Source: Rhizobium sp. (lineage in GTDB: Bacteria > Pseudomonadota > Alphaproteobacteria > Rhizobiales > Rhizobiaceae). From it: a stretch of DNA of 64,000 nucleotides. The position numbers and the translations under genes are program-made. Location: contig JAHHDR010000044.1 of NCBI GenBank assembly GCA_019739215.1, forward strand, positions 1 through 64,000, written 5' to 3'. Position 1 is the first letter of the stretch, and every line of letters begins with the position of its first letter. Below the pieces are notes generated by a model. The model made no database searches. It was given only the letters and a program-made list of their open reading frames with translations, and was not told where the DNA came from. Positions 43,885-53,097 of the stretch are shown here, one piece after another.

Positions 43885-46572
43885 ATGTCGGACCTTCGCC
43901 AACCGCTCCCGATGGGGCGCATCCTGAAACTGCATTACCTGCCCGCCGCCGTAGCGTTCGTGGCGATGGTGATCGTCACGGTTCTTGTCGACTGGCAGGT
44001 TCGGTCCTCCCATGAGCGGGACATGCGCCAGCAGGTCACCGAGGATCTCGTGCGCATACGCACCCGCCTCGAAAACAACATCCATGGCAATGTAAAGCTG
44101 GTGCAGGGCTATGTGGCAGCCCTTGAGACCGAGCCGGAGATGGACCAGCGGCGCTACAGCGAACTCGGAGCGCGCATCCTGCTCGGCGATACGCCGATCC
44201 GCAACATCGCCGCGGCACCAGGCTTCGTCGTCACCCTGATCTATCCCGTCAAGGGCAACGAGCGCGTCATCGGGCTGGACTATACCAAGACCGCGTCGCA
44301 GCGCGATGCAGCAATGAAGGTGCGCGATACCAGGCAGGTGCTGCTGACGGGACCCGTGAAGTTGGTGCAGGGCGGAGAGGCTGTCATTGCCCGCTTTCCG
44401 GTCGTCAACACGCTGCCGGACGGGAAGGAGAACTTCTGGGGTCTGGTTTCGGCCGTGCTCGATCTCGAGAAGCTCTATCAGGCGAGCGGCCTGCTGTCAG
44501 ATGCGCTCGACATTGACGTCTCGATCGAGGAGGTTGGCGACGCCACGTCCGACCGTTCGCCGTTCTTCGGCAACGCCGACATTCTTGAGCGCGATCCCGT
44601 GACGATGGACATGCGTCTGGGGCATGAGGAATGGCGTTTTGCCGGCGTGCCGAAGGCGGGATGGAATCTGCCGACGACCGACCTTTGGGGAATGCGGTTT
44701 CTGATGGCGCTCGCCGCCTTCATGGTCGTCGCCCCCATGGTGTGGACCGGGCGATTGACCGAGGAGCGCGAGAGCCATCTCGGCAAGCTTCGGGAGCACG
44801 AGGTCGAGATGCGAACGATGTCGCAGCGCCTGCAGATCGCGCTCGAAACCTCCAAGATCGGCGTGTGGGACTATGACACCGTCACCGGTTCGCTGATCTG
44901 GGACCAGCGCATGCAGGATCTCTACGATGTCAGACTGGCGGACGGCCAGGCAAGCTATGCCGACTGGAAAGGTGCGCTTCACTCCGACGACCTGCGGCGC
45001 TCGGAACTGGAGTTTGCATCAGCCATCGAGAGCGGCAGGCAGTATTACACCCAGTTCCGGGTCGTGCGCCGCAACGGCGATATCCGGCATATTCGCGCGA
45101 TCGGCACGACCGTGACCGGTTCCCAGGGCCACAAGAAGCTCGTCGGGGTCAACTGGGACGTCACGGATGATGTCCGGCTGCAGGAGGATCTGCGCAGGGC
45201 AAAGCAGGTCTCGGACCTGCAGAATACGCAGCTCGAGGAAGCCCGGCTGGTGATGGAAAGCGCGGCCATGCACGACGCGCTGACCGGACTTCCCAACCGA
45301 CGCTACCTCGATCGCCTCGTTGTCCAGTACGAAGCTCGCCCTGTCGAAGATACGCTGCTGACGGTCATGCATATCGACCTCGACCGTTTCAAGGACATCA
45401 ACGACACGCTGGGTCACGCTGCCGGGGACCGCATTCTCAGGCATGCTGCCGGCACGTTGTCGGAGTCGATCTTCCCGGGGGACTTCCTCGCCCGCATCGG
45501 CGGCGACGAGTTCGTCATCATCTCAGCGCCCGAGAATGTCGGCAAGGACTATGTCGAACTCGCCGGACGGCTGATCGATTCCATTTCTCGCCCGCTGGTC
45601 CATGAGGGCCACGAATGCAGGGTCGGCTCGTCAATCGGCATCGCCACACGCAGCCTTTGCGATCTCAGGATCGAGCAGGTGCTGGTGAATGCCGATATCG
45701 CTCTCTACGAAGCCAAGCGCCGCGGTCGCAACCGGGTCGAGTGCTTCACGGACGTGCTGCGGCAAGAGGTCGTCAACACCAAGCGGACCGCGGACGAGAT
45801 CCTGCGCGGCCTTGAGCAGAACGAGTTCATCGCATACTTCCAGCCGCAGTTCGACGCTCACACGCTGGAAGTCGTCGGGCTGGAGGCGCTGGCCCGCTGG
45901 GATCATCCGACCAAGGGCATGTTGCCGCCTGCTGCGTTCCTCGGCATTGCAGAGAGCCTGAAGGTGGTGTCACAGATCGATGCGATCGTTCTCAACCATG
46001 CGCTGCTCCAGCAGTATCGGCTGAACGCAAGTGGCTATCCGATTCCCAAGGTCTCGGTGAACGTCTCGGCGCAGCGGCTCAGGGACGAGAGCCTCTTCGA
46101 GCGGCTTGAGAACCTGTCCTTCCGGCCGGGCTCGCTCTCCATCGAGCTTCTGGAATCGATTTCCTTCGATGGCGACGACCGTGAACTCATCCATCAGATC
46201 GAGCGCCTGAAGGCGCTCGGTGCCGATATAGAGATCGACGATTTCGGGTCGGGTCACGCCTCGATCGTCACGCTGCTCAAGCTCACCCCCCGCAGGCTCA
46301 AGATCGACCGCCAACTTGTGATCCCGCTTCTCGAGTCCCGGGCGCAGCAACAGCTCGTGGCGTCGATCATCGAGATCGGTCGCTCGCGCGGCATCGAGAT
46401 CGTGGCTGAAGGGGTGGAGACGATGGAGCATGCCAGGGTGCTCCGGGACCTCGGCTGCGACACCCTTCAGGGCTATGCGCTTGCCCGGCCCATGCCACCC
46501 GGCGATCTTCTCGCCTTTCTCGGCGAACGGCGCTGGCTGGATGGCCAGGAGACCGCCGTCCGCAAGGCCTGA
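43885..46572 (+). CDS. CHASE-PAS-GGDEF-EAL membrane protein
   Basis: An 895-residue c-di-GMP enzyme. Membrane segments at about 19-36 and 270-288 frame a periplasmic CHASE-like sensor; a PAS domain follows (residues about 310-430, ETSKIGVWDYDTVTGSLIWD). The GGDEF domain has an intact GGDEF at 539-543 and the EAL domain an intact E667-A-L. Further EAL residues are seen in SVNVSAQ, SIELLES, IDDFGSGHAS and AEGVET. The allosteric I-site R-x-x-D is replaced by FPGD, so product inhibition is probably lost. Both activities are possible. The 149-base gap upstream shows no clear promoter. Confidence 0.92.
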   Translation: MSDLRQPLPMGRILKLHYLPAAVAFVAMVIVTVLVDWQVRSSHERDMRQQVTEDLVRIRTRLENNIHGNVKLVQGYVAALETEPEMDQRRYSELGARILLGDTPIRNIAAAPGFVVTLIYPVKGNERVIGLDYTKTASQRDAAMKVRDTRQVLLTGPVKLVQGGEAVIARFPVVNTLPDGKENFWGLVSAVLDLEKLYQASGLLSDALDIDVSIEEVGDATSDRSPFFGNADILERDPVTMDMRLGHEEWRFAGVPKAGWNLPTTDLWGMRFLMALAAFMVVAPMVWTGRLTEERESHLGKLREHEVEMRTMSQRLQIALETSKIGVWDYDTVTGSLIWDQRMQDLYDVRLADGQASYADWKGALHSDDLRRSELEFASAIESGRQYYTQFRVVRRNGDIRHIRAIGTTVTGSQGHKKLVGVNWDVTDDVRLQEDLRRAKQVSDLQNTQLEEARLVMESAAMHDALTGLPNRRYLDRLVVQYEARPVEDTLLTVMHIDLDRFKDINDTLGHAAGDRILRHAAGTLSESIFPGDFLARIGGDEFVIISAPENVGKDYVELAGRLIDSISRPLVHEGHECRVGSSIGIATRSLCDLRIEQVLVNADIALYEAKRRGRNRVECFTDVLRQEVVNTKRTADEILRGLEQNEFIAYFQPQFDAHTLEVVGLEALARWDHPTKGMLPPAAFLGIAESLKVVSQIDAIVLNHALLQQYRLNASGYPIPKVSVNVSAQRLRDESLFERLENLSFRPGSLSIELLESISFDGDDRELIHQIERLKALGADIEIDDFGSGHASIVTLLKLTPRRLKIDRQLVIPLLESRAQQQLVASIIEIGRSRGIEIVAEGVETMEHARVLRDLGCDTLQGYALARPMPPGDLLAFLGERRWLDGQETAVRKA

Positions 46573-47047
46573 CACCGACGCGGTCGCTGTTCGAAAAGTT
46601 CGCACCCGGCATTGGCAGAGACGCCGCCGCTCCCGTTGACGCGCGGATGACGATCATGGTGATGGCGACGCAGGCCGCTGGCAGCAACCTGCGAGTTAGC
46701 AGGATGTCGTCCCTTGCGATGAATGCGCTGCAGCTCACAGGCCGCAGGGGTATTGCCGGATGAGCGGGGCGAAGTCAGCTTTGCCGCCGAGCAATTCATG
46801 TGTTGCGACCCGGTCGACGGCGCGCCACATGGCCGGTCCAGGGTCCGGCGATGCATTCGCAGCGGGTCAGTCATCGCTTTGTGTTGGTCGAACGGTAGCG
46901 TCCGTGTCGCACATGTCGCGCGGCTTCGCGGACGAAACGATGAATGGCGTGTTTGGCACTGCGTTGAAAATTGACGCGCCCTGATATTGTGTACATTGTC
47001 AGCCCGATCGCGGCGGCAGCCGAACGGGTCAAAACAGGGGAACTGAA
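46573..47047. other. 475-base gap upstream of the peptide-type importer
   Basis: No credible gene. Candidate promoter parts near the end are TTGAAA at 46964 and TTGACG at 46971, followed by the short dyad TGTACA at 46990-46995; none has a good -10 at the right distance. A short open frame at 46723-46974 lacks coding character. Confidence 0.5.
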
Positions 47048-48634
47048 ATGAGCAATGAACTTGATTTTCTGAGCAGGCGCGTTGCGTTGGGCAAGCTGAG
47101 CCGCCGTGACTTTCTCGGCCGTGCCGCCGCGCTCGGCGTTAGCGCTGCGATGGCCAATGGCCTGATCGCCACGGCGGTCAAGGCTGCCGGACCGGTCAAG
47201 GGTGGAACGCTCAAGGCGGGCATGCAGGGCGGAACCTCGACGGACAGCCTCGACCCTGCGACCTGGCAGAGCCAGGTGCCGGCCATGGTCGGCTGGAACT
47301 ATGGCGATGGCCTGATCACACTCTCGCCGACCGGCGAGATCGTCCCGCGCGTCGCCGAGGAATTCGGCTCGTCACCCGATGCCAAGACCTGGACCTTCAA
47401 GATCCGCAAGGGCGTGACCTTCCACAACGGCAAGGACGTGACCCCGGCGGACGTGCTGGCGACGCTTGAGCGCCATTCGGACGAGAAGTCGAAGTCGGGC
47501 GCGCTGGGGCTGATGACGGGCATCGAGTCGATGAAGGTCGACGGCGACACCGTGGTGATCGGCCTCAAGGAGGCGAATGCCGACCTTCCCTACCTGATGG
47601 GCGACTACCACCTGATGATCCAGCCGAATGGCGGCAAGGACAACCCGACCGAGGGCATTTCCTGCGGCCCCTACAAGGTCGTGGCCAACGAGCCGGGCGT
47701 GCGCCACGTGTTCGAGAAATATGACGGCTACTACAATGCCGATGTCGGCCATGCCTCGACGATCGAGATCATCGTCATCAACGATGCCACCGCCCGCATC
47801 TCGGCGCTGCAGAGCGGCCAGGTCAACATGATCAACCGCGTCGAGCCGAAGATCGTCGAGCTTATCAAGCGCGTGCCGGGCGTAAGCATCCGCACCGCCT
47901 CCGGTCGTGGCCACTATGTCTTCATCAACCATTGCAATACCGCGCCCTTCGACAATGTCGACCTTCGTCTTGCGCTGAAATATGCGATGAACCGCCAGGA
48001 AATGGTCGATCGCATCCTGATGGGCTACGGCTCGATCGGCAACGACATTCCGATCAACAAGGCCTATCCGCTGTTCGCGGACGATCTCGACCAGCGTCCG
48101 TTCGACCCCGAAAAGGCGGCCGAGCATTACAAGAAGTCCGGTCATTCCGGCTCCATCGTGCTCAGGACCTCCGACGTCGCCTTCCCGGGCGCGGTCGATG
48201 CAGCACAGCTCTACCAGCAGTCCTGCGCCGCCGCCGGCATCACGGTCGAGGTCAAGCGCGAGCCGGGCGACGGCTACTGGTCGGAAGTGTGGAACAAGCA
48301 GCCCTTTTCGACGTCCTACTGGGGCGGACGCCCGACGCAGGACCAGATGTACACCACGGCCTACTACTCCAAGGCCGACTGGAACGACACGCGCTTCTTC
48401 AACGAGAAGTTCGACCAACTGCTGCTCACGGCCCGCGCCGAACTCGACAACACCAAGCGCAAGGGCATGTATCGCGACATGGCGACTATCCTGCAGGCCG
48501 AAGGCGGCCTGATCGCGCCGATGTTCAACGATTATATCGACGCGACCGGCCCCGGTGTCGAAGGCTGGGTCGAAGACCCGAACTACGAACTGTCGGGCGG
48601 ATATGCCCTGCAGCGTTGCTGGCTCGCGGCTTGA
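47048..48634 (+). CDS. ABC transporter substrate-binding protein, family 5, Tat signal
   Basis: A 528-residue peptide/nickel/opine-type binding protein. The signal has a twin-arginine pattern (LSRRDFLGRAAALGVSAAMANGL), so export as a folded protein via Tat is likely. Family-5 features are TLKAGMQGGTSTDSLDP, WTFKIRKGVTFHNGKDVTPADV and LRLALKYAMNRQEMVDRIL. It captures an oligopeptide-like or other medium-sized solute in the periplasm and delivers it to the two permeases that follow. A GGGG site lies before the ATG. First gene of a four-gene operon. The ligand is unknown; neighbours suggest a phosphate- or ester-containing compound. Confidence 0.93.
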   Translation: MSNELDFLSRRVALGKLSRRDFLGRAAALGVSAAMANGLIATAVKAAGPVKGGTLKAGMQGGTSTDSLDPATWQSQVPAMVGWNYGDGLITLSPTGEIVPRVAEEFGSSPDAKTWTFKIRKGVTFHNGKDVTPADVLATLERHSDEKSKSGALGLMTGIESMKVDGDTVVIGLKEANADLPYLMGDYHLMIQPNGGKDNPTEGISCGPYKVVANEPGVRHVFEKYDGYYNADVGHASTIEIIVINDATARISALQSGQVNMINRVEPKIVELIKRVPGVSIRTASGRGHYVFINHCNTAPFDNVDLRLALKYAMNRQEMVDRILMGYGSIGNDIPINKAYPLFADDLDQRPFDPEKAAEHYKKSGHSGSIVLRTSDVAFPGAVDAAQLYQQSCAAAGITVEVKREPGDGYWSEVWNKQPFSTSYWGGRPTQDQMYTTAYYSKADWNDTRFFNEKFDQLLLTARAELDNTKRKGMYRDMATILQAEGGLIAPMFNDYIDATGPGVEGWVEDPNYELSGGYALQRCWLAA

Positions 48635-48650
48635 TCCGGGCGGACCGGAC

Positions 48651-49610
48651 ATGTCCTCGCCCATCGTGAGACTCATTGCCCAGCGCGTCGCGCTGGGCAT
48701 CCTGTTGTTGCTGGCTGTTTCAGTCCTGATCTTCGCCGGGACGCAGATCCTGCCCGGCGACGTCGCGCAGTCGATCCTCGGCCAGTCGGCAACGCCGACG
48801 GCACTTGCCAATCTCCGGGAGGAGATGGGGCTCAACGACCCTGCCTATGTCAGGTATTTCAACTGGCTGTTCGGCATCCTGCAGGGCGATCTCGGCACGG
48901 CGCTGACCAGCAAGCTCGACATCGCCACCTCGATCGGCGACCGCCTGGGCAATACCCTATTCCTGGCATTCTGGGCGGCGATCGTCTCGATCCCGCTGGC
49001 GATCATCCTCGGCCTGACCGCGGTGCGGTATCGCAACGGTCCGGTCGACAAGATCATTTCGGGCTTCGCGCTCGCGTCGACCTCGGTTCCCGAGTTCTTC
49101 ATCGGTTACCTGCTTGTCTATTTCTTCGCCGTGAAGTTCCAGCTCTTTCCAGGCATCTCGACAGTCTATGACGGCATGCCCTTCCTCGACCAGATGAAGG
49201 CGATCGCGTTGCCGGCGACCGCGCTGACGCTGGTCGTGCTGGCCCACATGATGCGCATGACGCGGGCGGCGATCCTCAACGTCATGCAGTCGGCCTATAT
49301 CGAAACCGCCGAGCTCAAGGGCCTGACCGCCTTCGAGATCATTCGCAAGCATGCCTTCCCGAACGCGATCGCGCCGATCATCAACGTGGTGATGCTGAAC
49401 ATGGCCTTCCTCGTCGTCGGCGTCGTCGTGGTCGAGGTGATCTTCGTCTATCCCGGCATGGGGCAATATCTCGTGGATCATGTTGCCAAGCGCGACGTGC
49501 CCGTGGTGCAGGCCGTGGGCCTGATCTTCGCTGCGGTCTATATCCTCCTCAACATGGTGGCGGACATCGCTTCGATCCTCGCCAATCCGCGCCTGCGGCA
49601 TCCGAAGTGA
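48651..49610 (+). CDS. ABC transporter permease, DppB family
   Basis: A 319-residue inner-membrane permease with six hydrophobic segments. The start is MSSPIVRLIAQRVALGILLLLAVSVLIF; the family loop LNDPAYVRYFNWLFGILQGDLGTAL and the EAA coupling motif (YIETAELKGLTAFEIIRKHAFPNA) are clear. It pairs with the DppC-type permease 10 bases downstream. The ATG at 48651 lies 16 bases after the stop of the binding-protein gene; the longer in-frame opening has no support. Confidence 0.93.
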   Translation: MSSPIVRLIAQRVALGILLLLAVSVLIFAGTQILPGDVAQSILGQSATPTALANLREEMGLNDPAYVRYFNWLFGILQGDLGTALTSKLDIATSIGDRLGNTLFLAFWAAIVSIPLAIILGLTAVRYRNGPVDKIISGFALASTSVPEFFIGYLLVYFFAVKFQLFPGISTVYDGMPFLDQMKAIALPATALTLVVLAHMMRMTRAAILNVMQSAYIETAELKGLTAFEIIRKHAFPNAIAPIINVVMLNMAFLVVGVVVVEVIFVYPGMGQYLVDHVAKRDVPVVQAVGLIFAAVYILLNMVADIASILANPRLRHPK

Positions 49611-49620
49611 GGGGCGCGCC

Positions 49621-50451
49621 ATGCTTGACATAAGACGCATTCCGCCGGGCGCCCTCATCGGGCTCGTCCTCACGATCCTGTTCCTGCTCGTCGCGGTCTT
49701 CGCGCAGTTCATCGCGCCCTATCAACTCGGCGAAATCGTTGGCGGCGTTTGGGAACCGATGTCGGCGAAGTTCCCGCTCGGCACCGACAATCTGGGCCGC
49801 GACCTGTTGTCCCGGATGATCTACGGCGCGCAGACGACCATTCTCATTGCCGTGCTGGCGACGCTCATCTCGTTCTCGATGGGGGCAATCCTCGGCTTCG
49901 CCGCCGCGGTGGTGGGCGGCCGGTTCGACATGCTGATGTCGCGCTTCGTCGATCTTCTGATGGCGATCCCGACGCTGATCTTCGGCCTCGTCGTGCTCTC
50001 CGTCCTGCCAACGACGACCCTGACCCTGATCCTTGTCATGGGCGTGCTGGACTCGACCCGTGTCTACCGGCTGTCGCGCGCCGTCGCGGTCGATCTCAAC
50101 GTCATGGACTTCGTCGAGGCAGCCAAGCTGCGCGGCGAGGGCAAGTGGTGGGTGATCTTTGCCGAGATCCTGCCGAATGCGCTGTCGCCGCTGGTGTCCG
50201 AATTCGGCCTGCGCTTCATCTATGCCGTGCTTTTCCTGTCGGCTCTGTCATTCCTTGGTCTCGGGGTCCAGCCGCCAGAGGCCGACTGGGGTGGCATGGT
50301 CAAGGAAAACAAGGATGGCATCGTCTTCGGCATTCCTGCGGCCCTGATTCCGGCGGCGGCAATCGCGGCGCTGGCCATTTCCGTCAACCTCGTTGCCGAC
50401 TGGATCCTGAACCGAACCACCGATCTCAAGGGAGGGCGCGGCAATGGCTGA
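49621..50451 (+). CDS. ABC transporter permease, DppC family
   Basis: A 276-residue permease with six hydrophobic segments. The conserved loop after the first helix reads FPLGTDNLGRDLLSRMIYGAQTTILIAV, and the EAA coupling motif is FVEAAKLRGEGKWWVIFAEILPN. It forms the membrane pore with the DppB-type protein. Its 3' end overlaps the start of the ATPase gene by 8 bases, indicating coupled translation. Confidence 0.93.
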   Translation: MLDIRRIPPGALIGLVLTILFLLVAVFAQFIAPYQLGEIVGGVWEPMSAKFPLGTDNLGRDLLSRMIYGAQTTILIAVLATLISFSMGAILGFAAAVVGGRFDMLMSRFVDLLMAIPTLIFGLVVLSVLPTTTLTLILVMGVLDSTRVYRLSRAVAVDLNVMDFVEAAKLRGEGKWWVIFAEILPNALSPLVSEFGLRFIYAVLFLSALSFLGLGVQPPEADWGGMVKENKDGIVFGIPAALIPAAAIAALAISVNLVADWILNRTTDLKGGRGNG

Positions 50452-52081
50452 GACGCTGCTCGACGTCAGAAATCTCCGGATCGAGGCCACGGTCCATCCA
50501 CCCGGAGAGGATCCCAGGACGATCACCATCGTCGACAACGTGTCCCTGACGCTGGAAAAGGGCAGGGTGCTCGGACTGATCGGGGAATCCGGTGCCGGCA
50601 AGTCGACGATCGGCCTTTCACCTATGGGCTATGGCCGCGGTGGTGTCCGCATCACCGGCGGCGAAGTCATTCTCAACGGGCGCGACATACTCAAGCAGGG
50701 CAAGAACGGCATCCGCAAACTGCGCGGCCATGAGGTCTGCTATGTCGCCCAATCGGCGGCGGCCGCCTTCAATCCGGCGCAGAGGCTGATGGATCAGGTC
50801 GTCGAGACCAGCCTTAAGCATGGCATCGCCAACCGGGCGGACGCCGAGAAGCGGGCCATCGCGCTGTTCCGCAAGCTCAGTCTGCCCGATCCGGAAAATA
50901 TCGGCCGGCGCTATCCGCACCAGGTTTCGGGCGGCCAGTTGCAACGGGTAATGACGGCGATGGCGCTTTGCCCCGAGCCGGACCTGATCATATTCGACGA
51001 GCCTACGACGGCGTTGGACGTGACCACCCAGATCGACGTGCTCGCGGCAATCAAGGATGCGATCCGCGACACGGGCGTGGCCGCGCTCTACATCACCCAC
51101 GATCTTGCGGTCGTGGCGCAGGTCGCCGACGACATCATGGTGCTGCGCCATGGCAAGATGGTGGAGAAGGGCACGACGCACCAGATCATCAAGGAGCCGA
51201 AAGAGGCCTATACCCAGGCTCTTGTCTCGGTGCACAAGATTGACCACCAGGAAAAGACACCGACACCGAATCCGATCCTGTCGGTTAAGAACGTGACCGC
51301 TGCCTATGGCAACGGTATCGTCAAGGTGCTTAAGAACGTTTCGGTCGACATCCATCCCGGCCAGACGCTTGCGGTGGTGGGCGAATCCGGTTCGGGCAAG
51401 TCGACGCTCGCCCGCGCCATCACCGGCCTGCTGCCGCCGCAAGAGGGCGAGATCCTGTTCGACGGGCGCAAGCTCTCAAATCGGCTGTCGGACCGGACGA
51501 AGGACGATCTGCGCCAGTTGCAGATGATCTACCAGATGGCCGACGTGGCGATGAATCCGCGCCATACCGTCGGCACGATCATCGGCCGGCCGCTGACCTT
51601 CTATTTCGGCCTAAGGGGCGCCGAACGCGACAGGCGGGTGAAGGAGCTTCTCGAGGAAATCGAGATGGGAACGGGCTTCATCGACCGCTATCCGGCCGAG
51701 CTGTCGGGCGGGCAGAAGCAGCGCGTCTGCATTGCCCGCGCGCTCGCGGCCAAGCCGAAGCTGATCATCTGCGATGAAGTCACGTCGGCCCTCGACCCTC
51801 TGGTGGCGAACGGCATTCTCAAACTGCTGCTCAATCTGCAGGAGATCGAGCAGGTGGCCTATCTGTTCATCACACATGACATTGCGACCGTGCGGTCGAT
51901 CGCCGATTCCATTGCGGTGATGTATCGCGGTGAAGTGGTGCGATACGGGGCCAAGAGCCAGGTTCTGACGCCACCGTTCGACGATTATACGGACCTGCTG
52001 TTGTCCTCCGTGCCCGAGATGGAGATCGGCTGGCTGGAGAAGGCGATCGCGGGGCGCAAGATGGCGAGTGCGGGGAATTAG
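50444..52081 (+). CDS. fused double ABC ATPase (DppD-DppF type)
   Basis: A 545-residue protein with two complete nucleotide-binding domains. The first has Walker A GESGAGKST, signature VSGGQLQRV and Walker B LIIFDEPTTALD; the second has GESGSGKST, LSGGQKQRV and LIICDEVTSALD. Fusion of the DppD and DppF roles in one chain is common in rhizobial importers. The second Walker B has V instead of P in the DEPTSALD pattern. It powers the importer of the three preceding genes; the C-terminus is followed within 14 bases by the palindromic element. Confidence 0.93.
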   Translation: MAETLLDVRNLRIEATVHPPGEDPRTITIVDNVSLTLEKGRVLGLIGESGAGKSTIGLSPMGYGRGGVRITGGEVILNGRDILKQGKNGIRKLRGHEVCYVAQSAAAAFNPAQRLMDQVVETSLKHGIANRADAEKRAIALFRKLSLPDPENIGRRYPHQVSGGQLQRVMTAMALCPEPDLIIFDEPTTALDVTTQIDVLAAIKDAIRDTGVAALYITHDLAVVAQVADDIMVLRHGKMVEKGTTHQIIKEPKEAYTQALVSVHKIDHQEKTPTPNPILSVKNVTAAYGNGIVKVLKNVSVDIHPGQTLAVVGESGSGKSTLARAITGLLPPQEGEILFDGRKLSNRLSDRTKDDLRQLQMIYQMADVAMNPRHTVGTIIGRPLTFYFGLRGAERDRRVKELLEEIEMGTGFIDRYPAELSGGQKQRVCIARALAAKPKLIICDEVTSALDPLVANGILKLLLNLQEIEQVAYLFITHDIATVRSIADSIAVMYRGEVVRYGAKSQVLTPPFDDYTDLLLSSVPEMEIGWLEKAIAGRKMASAGN

Positions 52082-52094
52082 CGCCAGGGACTTT

Positions 52095-52214
52095 ACCCCT
52101 CACCTAGTTCGTCCAACCAATCGCCTTCGGCTCTTGGGGACTTCCTATCCTCTGGGAGAGGATACGCAGGCCGGGTGAACGAGAGTGAACCCTTGGCCGA
52201 AGTTGGTGAGGGGT
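52095..52214. repeat. palindromic intergenic repeat element (RIME/REP-like)
   Basis: A 120-base element with concentric inverted repeats. Outer arms ACCCCTCACC (52095-52104) and GGTGAGGGGT (52205-52214) extend to 19 of 22 paired bases; the centre is a perfect 8-bp hairpin TATCCTCT-GGG-AGAGGATA (52146-52164). The pattern (CCCCTCACC edge, CCTCT..AGAGG centre) is that of dispersed palindromic elements of Hyphomicrobiales such as RIME. Single copy in the window. Confidence 0.65.
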
Positions 52215-52255
52215 ACAGCCTCACACACAAAACAGAACTGAATACAGAGGACACC

Positions 52256-53097
52256 ATGCCGCTCAAATCCAAGCTCCTGCTCATCATTCTCGATGGCGTG
52301 CCCTATCGCAATTTCCGGACCTATATGGGCAATCTCGAGGGCTGGGTGAAAAGCGGCGAGGCGCAGGTGTGGAAGATGCGCTCGGTGCTGCCGTCGACAT
52401 CGGCCTGCTGCTACGCCTCGATCCATACCGGCGTGCCGCCGCAGGTGCACGGCATCCTGTCCAATGACGTGCGGTTCCGGGTCAGCCAGCCGGACATCTT
52501 CTCGGAAGTGACGAAGGCGGGCGGCAAGACCGGGGCGGTGACGCATTCCTACTGGTCGGAGTTCTTCAACCGCTACCCCTTCGATTTCGTCGAAGATATG
52601 GAGTATGACGAGCCGCAGGGTCCGATCACCCATGGCCGGTTCCACACCATGACCGGCTACGGCAAGACCAACCAGATGACGCCGAGCGATGCCGACCTCT
52701 TCGCCACGCTCACCATGCTCACCGAGCGGCACGGGGTCGACTACGGCATCCTGCACACCTGCACGCTCGATTCCATGGGGCATCGCTACGGTCATGAGAC
52801 CACGGAAATGGACCATGCGCTGTTTCGTCATGGACGCACAGCTTGCGGCCTTCCTGCCGCGCTGGCGGAAGAATGGCTACGAGGTGATTGTCTGTGCCGA
52901 CCATGGCCAGTCGCCGCGCGGCCATCATGGCGGCCATGCGGAGGAGCAGCAGGACTTCGCCCCTCTATTATTTCGGCGACGCCCGCGGGCCGGAGCATGA
53001 CACGCTGCTCGACCAGTTGAGCCTGGCGCCGACGATCCTCAGTCGATTGGGTGTATCGCGGCCTGGGACGATGACGGTCGAGCCGTTCCTGACATAG
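52256..53097 (+). CDS. alkaline phosphatase superfamily / nucleotide pyrophosphatase-like, frameshifted
   Basis: A protein of about 280 residues of the type I phosphodiesterase/nucleotide pyrophosphatase group. The metal ligand Asp13 is in IILDGVPYRNF, the nucleophile region is LPSTSACCYASIHTG (Ser49 aligns with the family Thr), and LDSMGHRYGHE and VCADHGQS carry the other metal ligands. There is no signal peptide, so it acts in the cytosol. Frame shifts near 52822 and 52960 split it over three frames; total length fits the family. Directly follows the importer operon after the palindromic element, so it may process the imported substrate. Exact reaction unknown. Confidence 0.85.

Noticed and set aside
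46723..46974. 83-codon open frame in the gap before the peptide-type importer
   Set aside because: No good ribosome-binding site, no recognisable pattern, and overlapping frames are equally open.
46985..46999. TGTACA-centred sequence as a GntR operator before the importer operon
   Set aside because: Only six bases are palindromic and no GntR gene is near; too weak to call.
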